A stretch of DNA of 64,000 nucleotides from Clostridium sp. 'White wine YQ' (GTDB lineage: Bacteria > Bacillota > Clostridia > Clostridiales > Clostridiaceae), in assembly GCF_028728205.1 (NCBI RefSeq), contig NZ_JAQYUU010000001.1, positions 310,001 through 374,000 on the forward strand. The letters run 5' to 3'. Made by a program: the position numbers and the translations under genes. Shown one piece after another: positions 55,123-62,579 of the stretch. The notes under the pieces were generated by a model. It saw only the letters and a list, made by a program, of their open reading frames with translations. It did not search any database and was not told the origin of the DNA. Each line of letters opens with the position of its first letter. The stretch's first letter is position 1.

Positions 55123-55438
55123 AAATTTCCCCTCCAAAGCATAGTATTAGAAAATGATTACAATCAAAATACAAACTAAAAACATTTTAACATAATAAAA
55201 ATAGAATAGCATTAAAATAATTCTTAATTTTACTAAGAAAAAGTATTACCAAGAATGTAATCTATTAGAATATAACATAATGAGTATTAAAATCCAATAA
55301 AACTTAATGATATTAACTAAAATAGTGGTATTTAACCTATTTTAATTAAATACATGAATGACAAATTTATCGTATTGATATAAAATGGATTTGTTTAGTA
55401 AATTAAATTGAGATCTAGAATTAAAGGAGAATAATAAG
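55123..55438. other. 316-bp AT-rich divergent intergenic region
   Basis: Between the GtrA-like and DegT-like genes. Very AT-rich; only weak promoter-like sequences (for example TTGATATAAAAT near 55375) and no repeat, RNA structure or coding frame. Confidence 0.45.
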
Positions 55439-56623
55439 ATGGATAGCAGAAAAAGTATACCATTTTCACCACCTGATATAACAGAAGCAGAAATTGAGGC
55501 TGTTGCAGAAGTTTTAAGATCAGGTTGGATTACATCAGGCCCAAAACTTGTGAAGTTTGAAGAAGAAATACAAAAATATTTATCAGTAAATAAAGCTGTT
55601 GCACTAAATTCAGCTACTGCAGCAATGGAATTAGTTTTAAAAACACTTGATATAAAATCAGGAGATGAAATTATCTCAACACCATATACATATACAGCGA
55701 CTTCAAGTGTTGCAGTTCATAGAGGAATTACTCCAACTTTAGTTGATGTTGAAAAAGATTCATTTTTTATGGATTTAAATAAATTAGAAGCGGCAATAAC
55801 ACCTAAAACTAAGGTAATAATGCCAGTGGATTTAGGCGGTTTTCCTTGCGATTATGACGCAATAAAAGAAATATTAAAAGCTAAAAAGAGGGGAGATATA
55901 ATAATTTTATGTGATTCAGCCCATTCTTTTGGAGCAAAATATAAAGGCGAGAGAGTTGGAGGACAATGTGATTTCCATAGCTTTTCTTTCCACGCAGTTA
56001 AGAATTTAACTACAGCAGAGGGCGGAGCTCTAACTTTTAATAATAATAATTTTTATGGAAAAGAAGATTTATTTAAGGAATTTAAGACAACATCGCTTCA
56101 TGGACAGACAAAAGATGCGTTATCTAAAACAAAGCTAGGTGGATGGGAATATGATATCGTAACTGATGGATTTAAATGTAACATGACAGACATGAGTGCA
56201 GCTATTGGACTTGTTCAACTTACTAGATATGAAGATATGCTAAGAAAAAGAGCAGAAATATTTAATATCTACACTAATATACTAAAAGATAATGAATGGG
56301 CTATCATACCTCCAAGTAAAAATGATGAGGGGACAGAATCTTCATATCATTTATACACCCTAAGAATTAAAGGCTTTAATGAAACTAAGAGAAATCTATT
56401 AATTCAAAGATTAGCTGAATTAGGTATTGGAACAAATGTACACTATAAACCACTTCCAATGCTTACACTTTATAAGAATTTAGGATTAGATATTAAGGAT
56501 TATCCAAATGCATATGCTCAGTATGAAAATGAAATAACACTTCCAGTATATACAACATTAAAATTAGAAGATGCTGATTATATTGCAAAAGAAGTTGTAA
56601 AAATAGTAAATGAAATAAAGTAA
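55439..56623 (+). CDS. DegT/DnrJ/EryC1/StrS family sugar aminotransferase
   Basis: A PLP enzyme of 394 residues. Family markers: EVLRSGWITSGPKLVKFEEE at the start, NSATAAMELVLK (cofactor phosphate), STPYTYTATSSVA, CDSAHSFGAKYKG and the lysine in FHAVKNLTTAEGGA (about residue 190). It resembles ArnB/PseC-type enzymes that aminate UDP-keto-sugars for surface polysaccharides. Substrate unknown; no other sugar-nucleotide gene is adjacent. AAGGAG precedes the ATG. Confidence 0.9.
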   Translation: MDSRKSIPFSPPDITEAEIEAVAEVLRSGWITSGPKLVKFEEEIQKYLSVNKAVALNSATAAMELVLKTLDIKSGDEIISTPYTYTATSSVAVHRGITPTLVDVEKDSFFMDLNKLEAAITPKTKVIMPVDLGGFPCDYDAIKEILKAKKRGDIIILCDSAHSFGAKYKGERVGGQCDFHSFSFHAVKNLTTAEGGALTFNNNNFYGKEDLFKEFKTTSLHGQTKDALSKTKLGGWEYDIVTDGFKCNMTDMSAAIGLVQLTRYEDMLRKRAEIFNIYTNILKDNEWAIIPPSKNDEGTESSYHLYTLRIKGFNETKRNLLIQRLAELGIGTNVHYKPLPMLTLYKNLGLDIKDYPNAYAQYENEITLPVYTTLKLEDADYIAKEVVKIVNEIK

Positions 56624-56632
56624 CATAATGTA

Positions 56633-56679
56633 AAAAAGACATCCTAAAATGATTTTATATCTTTTAAGGATGTCTTTTA
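56633..56679. terminator. Bidirectional terminator, DegT / hisJ
   Basis: AAAAGACATCCT / AGGATGTCTTTT with a long AT loop that can pair partly, between convergent genes. Confidence 0.75.
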
Positions 56680-56680
56680 A

Positions 56681-57445
56681 TTAATATTCTAATTTGCGGT
56701 CACTAAAGTGAACAGCCTTAAGTCCAATAGATGTAATTAGCTCATTAGCTTCTTTGAAATTAACACCAATTGCTGCCTTTCCGTGAGCATCTGAACCTAA
56801 GGTTACATACTTACCACCTAAATCTTTATATCTTTTGAAAATTTTATATAAAGAATTATATCTTTCTTTTTCATTTAACATTCTTGTATTTAGTTCTAAT
56901 AACTTATCTTTTGATAAGAGCTTTTTAATAACATTATCAATATATTCACCATATAACTCTATATGGATTTCTTTATCTTCATAAGGGGCATAACGGCACG
57001 CATAATCTATGTGCCCAAGTGCATCAAAGCAATCAAAAGAGTCAACAAGTTTCTCCATAGCGACTAAATATTCTATATAAAGCTCATCTTTACTTTTTTC
57101 AGGAGCATAAAAATCTACATAAATGTCTTTACCATTTACCATGTGGACAGAACCGATAACATAATCAAAGGGATTTGAATTTATTATGTTGTTATAATCA
57201 CTAACAAATGAAGAATTAAGTCCTATCTCAATCCCTAGTTTAAGAGTTTCTGATTTATAAGGCTCATAGGTTTTAAGATACTTAGGTACATCGCACCTAA
57301 ATAGTGCAGGATCAGGAAAATCTAAATCAATATGTTCAGTAAGAGTAACAGCTAGATTTTTATTTTTACTTTCTTCTATAACTTCTTCAATTTTCATTTT
57401 AGAGTCGCTAGAGAAAATAGTGTGCATATGGTTATCAAAAATCAT
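56681..57445 (-). CDS. hisJ: Histidinol-phosphatase, PHP family
   Basis: A 254-residue metal-dependent phosphatase that dephosphorylates histidinol phosphate, the one step not encoded in the his operon. The PHP domain has NHMHTIFSSDS (metal His pair), TLTEHIDL, GSVHMV, LGHIDYACRY and LGSDAHGKAAIG as the five metal-binding blocks. Other PHP phosphatases look alike, but position 2 kb from the operon supports this role. AAGGAGG precedes the ATG. A terminator-like leader lies upstream (57508-57604). Confidence 0.85.
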   Translation of the reverse strand: MIFDNHMHTIFSSDSKMKIEEVIEESKNKNLAVTLTEHIDLDFPDPALFRCDVPKYLKTYEPYKSETLKLGIEIGLNSSFVSDYNNIINSNPFDYVIGSVHMVNGKDIYVDFYAPEKSKDELYIEYLVAMEKLVDSFDCFDALGHIDYACRYAPYEDKEIHIELYGEYIDNVIKKLLSKDKLLELNTRMLNEKERYNSLYKIFKRYKDLGGKYVTLGSDAHGKAAIGVNFKEANELITSIGLKAVHFSDRKLEY

Positions 57446-57507
57446 TATTTTCCTCCTTAATTCTTAATAATTAGATTATATCACACTAATTATATATTTT
57501 TATACAA

Positions 57508-57604
57508 TAAAAAAAGCTCCTTTTGGGAGCTTTTTTGAGTTCTGAGAGGGGACTCAGAACTCCATTAAATTATAGGGAAAATTAAATCTTATATACATAT
57601 TATA
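57508..57604 (-). ncRNA. Candidate small RNA or attenuator leader before hisJ
   Basis: On the minus strand a TATAAT (57604-57599) is followed by a perfect 10-bp hairpin (GAGTTCTGAG / CTCAGAACTC, 57537-57562) and then a terminator hairpin AAGCTCC / GGAGCTT with a run of seven T (57510-57536). It lies 60 bp before the hisJ start, and no gene on either strand ends here. It could be a ~85-nt small RNA or a hisJ attenuator. No family was recognised. Confidence 0.4.
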
Positions 57605-57732
57605 CATTGCATACCTTATAAAAAGGTTACAAAAACCTTAAAGGTTAGTTAAAAAAAACTTAAGAATATATAAAGATTGATGAAATTTGTGGTATTATAG
57701 ATAATAAATTAGGAAAGAAAGGCAGTGTAGAA

Positions 57733-58056
57733 ATGTTGTTATTTGAAATTGATGGAGTAAAATTTTATAAAGAGGAATTTCAGGATGATTATTCAGAATA
57801 TATGGATATAATACCAATAATACAGGAATTCCAAGAGGCACTAAGTTTAGAAAAAATAAGTTGTGTAGATGATAATGACTGTTGTTTCCAAACAAAAGAG
57901 AATTATTTTGCTGAAATAAAAGGATTCATTAATGAAGAAGATGAATTCTTATTAACAGAAGAATTGGATTCTGAGCCTGAAAATTTAGAGTTATTTGTAA
58001 TAAGAATATATAAATGTGTTGCGTGTGAAAAATGGATGATAGATATTTTAGAGTAA
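57733..58056 (+). CDS. Conserved hypothetical protein
   Basis: I do not recognise this 107-residue protein. It is soluble and very acidic, with five cysteines including a CVACEKW near the end and DNDCCFQTKE in the middle, which might bind metal. It resembles small clostridial proteins of unknown function. A weak AAAGG site precedes the ATG. The TcaA-like gene starts 15 bp downstream and is likely co-transcribed. Confidence 0.7.
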   Translation: MLLFEIDGVKFYKEEFQDDYSEYMDIIPIIQEFQEALSLEKISCVDDNDCCFQTKENYFAEIKGFINEEDEFLLTEELDSEPENLELFVIRIYKCVACEKWMIDILE

Positions 58057-58071
58057 GTTAGGGAGAGTTTA

Positions 58072-59298
58072 ATGAGGAAGTATTTAATAAACTTTAAAAA
58101 TTATATACAACATGTAAAAGACATAGGTATAGTAGTTTTTAGAAAATATTATAAGGTGATTGTTCCAGTTGTAGCTGTAATTTTAATAGCACTTATTTAT
58201 GTAGCTCAGTATAGCAGAAGTACAGAAAAGTACTTTCTGAGTTCCTTGCAAAAATCTATTGCGAGCAATGATGCAAAACAATTTTCCTCATTAATAACGG
58301 TAAATGGTAAGAAGGTTACTAGTGAGGAAGTAAAGCCACTGTTAGATTATTTATCAAGAGAAAAGAATGGGGAAACATTTATTAAGAATATTAAAGATAA
58401 TGGAAAAGCCTTAGGAATTACATTGAAGAGTAAGAAAAAATTAATTTTTGAAGGATATTATTTGGAGTCAGCAGGATTTCAAGTTAAAATAAGAACAAAC
58501 TACCCTTCAGAAATTGATATAGATAGCAAAGAAGCTGGCAATACGAAAAGTGATGAGCCATTAATCATTAAAGATAAGCTCCCAGGAATATATAAGATTA
58601 GTGCAACAGCAGGAGATGATTATGGAAAGGCTAAGAGCAGTAAAGAAATATCGCTATTTAAGGATGAATCAGTAGATTTTGAACTTCAAGGAAATGCAAT
58701 AACAATAATAAATTCCCCATATCAAGAAGGAGAAGTATATATTAATAATAAAGATATTAATAAAACAGTTAAGGATATTAAAAATTATAGTTTTTTCCCA
58801 ATTGATGAGAAGAATAAATTGTATTTTAAGTATACATTCCCTTGGGGAGAGATTCAAAGTGAAGAAATTGAAGTTGGAAAATTTCCTGAAATAACACCAA
58901 AAATTCAGGTGATAAATGATAAGGCAGAACAAGATATAACTAAGAGCGTAACTAGTTTTTATGAAAGTGTTATTAATGCATTAAATAAAGAAGACAGCAG
59001 CCTTATAGAAAATGTTTCAGAGGATCAGAAGTTTTTATTATATTCAGATTTAACGAAGAAATACTTTTTATTAAAAAATATATATAGCATGGATAACATT
59101 GATTGTGAAATAGAGAAGGATTCCTTTAACTTTGATGGTAAAATCTACTCTGGAAATGTAAAAGTTAAAATAGAATACAGTACAGGAAAAGATTTTATTG
59201 GAATATCAATAAATAAAGAAAAGAAAGAAAAGACATTCTTGACTACATGTGAGTATAAAGATAATAAGTGGATAATAAAGAGTATAAGTAATATATGA
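58072..59298 (+). CDS. TcaA-like membrane protein
   Basis: A 408-residue protein. A basic N-terminus and one membrane segment (about 25-45, VIVPVVAVILIALIYVA) are followed by an external part: a TcaA-like second domain (FLSSLQKSIASNDAKQFSSLI), two beta-rich domains and a C-terminal NTF2-like domain (about 290-408, SVTSFYESVINALNKEDSS ... CEYKDNKWIIKSIS). The N-terminal zinc ribbon of staphylococcal TcaA is missing. TcaA proteins affect glycopeptide and envelope stress responses; the role here is unknown. AGGGAGA precedes the ATG. Confidence 0.78.
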   Translation: MRKYLINFKNYIQHVKDIGIVVFRKYYKVIVPVVAVILIALIYVAQYSRSTEKYFLSSLQKSIASNDAKQFSSLITVNGKKVTSEEVKPLLDYLSREKNGETFIKNIKDNGKALGITLKSKKKLIFEGYYLESAGFQVKIRTNYPSEIDIDSKEAGNTKSDEPLIIKDKLPGIYKISATAGDDYGKAKSSKEISLFKDESVDFELQGNAITIINSPYQEGEVYINNKDINKTVKDIKNYSFFPIDEKNKLYFKYTFPWGEIQSEEIEVGKFPEITPKIQVINDKAEQDITKSVTSFYESVINALNKEDSSLIENVSEDQKFLLYSDLTKKYFLLKNIYSMDNIDCEIEKDSFNFDGKIYSGNVKVKIEYSTGKDFIGISINKEKKEKTFLTTCEYKDNKWIIKSISNI

Positions 59299-59454
59299 TA
59301 TTAATTAATAATAATTATTAATAAGTATTATTATGGAGTATACGGTATCTACAGGAAGGTATATTGCTATAATCAGGAATTTTGCTGTTTAACAAAACTA
59401 ATAATATGTGTTTTAATTGTGGTAGACAATTTTACAGTTTTAGGAGGTATTATT

Positions 59455-59976
59455 ATGGAAAGATTAGTAGGCAGAGAGTTACCTGATTTTAAGCTTGAAG
59501 CAGTTAAAGGCGATGGAAGCGACTTTATTAGTGTAAGTAAAGAGGATTATAAAGGAAAGTGGTTAGTATTATTTTTCTATCCATTAGATTTTACTTTTGT
59601 ATGTCCTACAGAGATTACTGGATTCTCACAAGCTATAGAAGAATTTAAGTCAGAAGATGCAGAAATATTAGGAGTTAGCGTTGACAGTGTTCATTCACAT
59701 AAAGCGTGGATAGAAAGTAGTCTTGGAAAGATTAATTTCCCAATAGCATCTGATATCACTAAGAGCCTATCTAGAGATTTAGGCGTACTTATTGAAGAAG
59801 AAGGAGTAGCTTTAAGAGGCTTATTTATAATAGATCCTGAAGGAATTGTACAATATGCACTTTATCATAACAAGAACGTAGGAAGAAATACTAAGGAAGC
59901 TATTAGAGTACTAAAAGCACTTAAAACTAATGGACTTTGCCCAATTAATTGGGAAGAAGGACAAGATACTTTATAA
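59455..59976 (+). CDS. 2-Cys peroxiredoxin (AhpC/TSA family)
   Basis: A thiol peroxidase of 173 residues that reduces H2O2 and organic peroxides. The peroxidatic Cys is in FTFVCPTEITGF (about residue 47) and the resolving Cys in LCPINWEEG near the C-terminus, so it is a typical 2-Cys type. ATG 59455 follows TAGGAGG; an in-frame GTG at 59419 has no such site. It is alone, with no AhpF or rubredoxin gene beside it, so its electron donor is not apparent. It stands upstream of the hydrogenase genes but a terminator separates them. Confidence 0.93.
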   Translation: MERLVGRELPDFKLEAVKGDGSDFISVSKEDYKGKWLVLFFYPLDFTFVCPTEITGFSQAIEEFKSEDAEILGVSVDSVHSHKAWIESSLGKINFPIASDITKSLSRDLGVLIEEEGVALRGLFIIDPEGIVQYALYHNKNVGRNTKEAIRVLKALKTNGLCPINWEEGQDTL

Positions 59977-59994
59977 TATATATATATTTTGAAA

Positions 59995-60032
59995 GAAAAG
60001 GTAATTATAAAAATACCTTTTCTTTTTTTTTC
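59995..60032 (+). terminator. Terminator of the peroxiredoxin gene
   Basis: AAAAGGTA / TACCTTTT with a 10-nt loop, then a long T-rich run. Confidence 0.85.
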
Positions 60033-60174
60033 TTTTTTTAAAAGTTTATTCTATATGGAGAAGGCTTAAAATAAACTGTAAAGTGAAAAAGTTTGAAAAT
60101 TCAAATAATTGTGAAAAAATTAGCAGGAATTATCTGGTAGATGTCAAATATATAGTTATGGAAGGAGTGAGTAT

Positions 60175-60657
60175 ATGTGCTGTTCAAATGAATTATCAGA
60201 AAAAAAATATAATGAACTTGACGAATTTATTAAATCTCAAGGTTCTAGCAAATCACAATTAATCGCTATCTTACACAAGGCTCAAGAAATCTTTGGGTAT
60301 TTACCAAAAGAAGTGCAGATGTTTGTAGCAGAAAAATTAAACTTACCATATTCAAAGGTATATGGAGTTGTTACTTTTTATTCATTCTTCTCAACAACTG
60401 CAAAGGGTAAATATGTAATAAATGTTTGTACTGGAACTGCATGCTTTGTAAGAGGAGCTGGAGAGGTATTAGAGGAATTTGAAAAGAAGTTAGGAATTCA
60501 TGAAGGTGAAACTACAGCTGATGGTAAATTTACCATAGATACACTAAGGTGTGTAGGTGCCTGTGGTTTAGCTCCAGTAGTTTCGGTAAATGGAAAAGTA
60601 TATGGACATTTTAATAGAAAAGACGTTGATAGATTAATTCAAGAATATGTTGAATAG
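60175..60657 (+). CDS. hydC: NuoE-like subunit of the trimeric hydrogenase (HydC)
   Basis: A 160-residue thioredoxin-like [2Fe-2S] protein. The four ligand cysteines are in NVCTGTACFVRGA (about residues 87-92) and LRCVGACGLAP (about 128-132). The N-terminal helical part (HKAQEIFGYLPKEVQ) is typical of NuoE. It passes electrons within the HydABC complex. GAAGGAGTG precedes the ATG. hydB follows at 11 bp, so this is the first gene of the operon. Confidence 0.9.
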   Translation: MCCSNELSEKKYNELDEFIKSQGSSKSQLIAILHKAQEIFGYLPKEVQMFVAEKLNLPYSKVYGVVTFYSFFSTTAKGKYVINVCTGTACFVRGAGEVLEEFEKKLGIHEGETTADGKFTIDTLRCVGACGLAPVVSVNGKVYGHFNRKDVDRLIQEYVE

Positions 60658-60668
60658 GTGGAGGATAT

Positions 60669-62564
60669 ATGATGGATAAGATAAAATCATATACGGAATT
60701 AAAGCTATTCCATGAAGACTGTAAAAAGCTTTTAAGTTTAAGAACCTCCGATGAAAACAGTATTGAAAAGCACAAAAGTGAACATGAAATTGATATATTA
60801 GTATGTGGAGGAACTGGTTGCAAATCTGCAAGGGCAGATGAAATAATTAAAAATATTAAGGAAGAGGTTGAAAAAAACAATCTTTCTAATAAGGTAAATG
60901 TAGAAATGACAGGGTGCTTTGGATTTTGTGAAAAAGGACCTATAGTTAAGTTTATGCCAGACAATACATTTTACGTTCATGTAACACCAGAGGATGCAGC
61001 AGAATTAGTCAGAGAACATATCATAAATGGTAATGTTGTAGAAAGATTATTATATGAAGAGCCAACTTTAAAACAAAAAGTTAAAAGACAAGATGAAATG
61101 AGTTTTTATAAAAAGCAAAAAAGAATAGCACTAAGAAATTGTGGAGTAATAAATCCAGAAAATATCAATGAATATATAGCTGCAAAAGGCTATTTAGCAC
61201 TAGGAAAAGTACTCACAGAGATGACTCCTGAGGATGTAATTAAGGAAATCACTGATTCCGGTCTAAGGGGAAGAGGTGGTGGAGGATTCCCTACAGGAAA
61301 GAAGTGGAGTTTTGCAAGGGCATCTAAGGATGAGGTAAAATATATAATTTGTAATGCAGATGAAGGGGATCCAGGCGCATTCATGGATAGATCAATATTA
61401 GAAGGAGACCCTAACAACATAATTGAAGCTATGGCTATAGCAGGTTATGCAATTGGTGCATGCAAGGGTTTTATCTATATTAGAGCTGAATATCCATTAG
61501 CAGTTCATAGACTTATGATAGCAATAAAACAGGCGAAGGAGCTTGGGTTAATAGGAGAAAAAATACTAGGTAGTGATTTTAGTTTTGATATAGATATAAG
61601 GTATGGAGCAGGAGCTTTTGTATGTGGAGAAGAAACTGCATTGATGCATTCAATTGAAGGGTCAAGGGGAGAACCTACTACAAAACCACCTTTCCCTGCT
61701 GAAAAAGGACTTTTTGAGAAGCCTACTTCTGTTAATAATGTTGAAACCTTTGCTAATGTTCCAGCAATTATTAACAATGGAGCTGCTTGGTTTAGTTCAA
61801 TAGGAACAAATACATCTAAGGGGACTAAAGTTTTTGCATTAGCTGGGAAAATTAATAATGTAGGGCTTGTGGAAGTTCCAATGGGAATAACCCTAGAAGA
61901 AATTATTTACGAAATAGGGGGAGGAATAAAGAATAATAAGGAGTTTAAAGCAGTTCAAACAGGAGGACCATCAGGAGGCTGTATTCCATCTGTTTTATTA
62001 AACCTGCCCATAGATTATGAATCATTAAATGCAATAGGATCTATGATGGGATCTGGTGGAATGATAGTAATGGATGAAGATAACTGCATGGTTGATATTG
62101 CAAAATTCTATCTAGAATTTATTGTTGATGAGTCCTGTGGAAAATGTACCCCTTGTAGAGTAGGAAATAAAAGACTTCTAGAGATGTTAAATAAAATAGT
62201 AGAAGGAAAAGGAACTAAAGATGATTTGAAAAAGCTTAAAGATCTTTCAAAAATAATAAAAGATACTTCTCTTTGTGGCCTTGGGCAAACTGCACCAAAT
62301 CCAGTATTGAGTACTATGACATATTTTATGGATGAGTATGATGCTCATGTTAATGATAAGAGATGTCCTGCAGGAAAATGTAAAAAGCTAGTTAGATACA
62401 AGATAACAGATAAATGTATAGGATGTACAAAATGCAGTAGATTATGTCCTGTTAAGTGTATATCAGGAAAATTGAAAGATGTACATTTCATAGATGAAGA
62501 TAAATGTATTAAATGTGGAACTTGTTTTGAAGGGTGTCCAGTAAAAGCCATTGATTTGGTTTAG
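60669..62564 (+). CDS. hydB: NuoF-like NAD(H)/FMN subunit of the trimeric hydrogenase (HydB)
   Basis: A 631-residue flavoprotein that binds NAD(H) and FMN. In order: a [2Fe-2S] thioredoxin-like domain (about 38-125, CGGTGCKS and TGCFGFCEKG), the NuoF core (about 160-450) with GLRGRGGGGFPTGKKW and GAGAFVCGEETAL, an SLBB domain, a [4Fe-4S] site SCGKCTPCRVG (about 495), and two C-terminal [4Fe-4S] ferredoxin motifs (CIGCTKCSRLCPVKC, CIKCGTCFEGCPV). This is the usual HydB layout of bifurcating hydrogenases. hydA starts 15 bp after it. Confidence 0.93.
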   Translation: MMDKIKSYTELKLFHEDCKKLLSLRTSDENSIEKHKSEHEIDILVCGGTGCKSARADEIIKNIKEEVEKNNLSNKVNVEMTGCFGFCEKGPIVKFMPDNTFYVHVTPEDAAELVREHIINGNVVERLLYEEPTLKQKVKRQDEMSFYKKQKRIALRNCGVINPENINEYIAAKGYLALGKVLTEMTPEDVIKEITDSGLRGRGGGGFPTGKKWSFARASKDEVKYIICNADEGDPGAFMDRSILEGDPNNIIEAMAIAGYAIGACKGFIYIRAEYPLAVHRLMIAIKQAKELGLIGEKILGSDFSFDIDIRYGAGAFVCGEETALMHSIEGSRGEPTTKPPFPAEKGLFEKPTSVNNVETFANVPAIINNGAAWFSSIGTNTSKGTKVFALAGKINNVGLVEVPMGITLEEIIYEIGGGIKNNKEFKAVQTGGPSGGCIPSVLLNLPIDYESLNAIGSMMGSGGMIVMDEDNCMVDIAKFYLEFIVDESCGKCTPCRVGNKRLLEMLNKIVEGKGTKDDLKKLKDLSKIIKDTSLCGLGQTAPNPVLSTMTYFMDEYDAHVNDKRCPAGKCKKLVRYKITDKCIGCTKCSRLCPVKCISGKLKDVHFIDEDKCIKCGTCFEGCPVKAIDLV

Positions 62565-62579
62565 AGGGAGATGAGAGAT

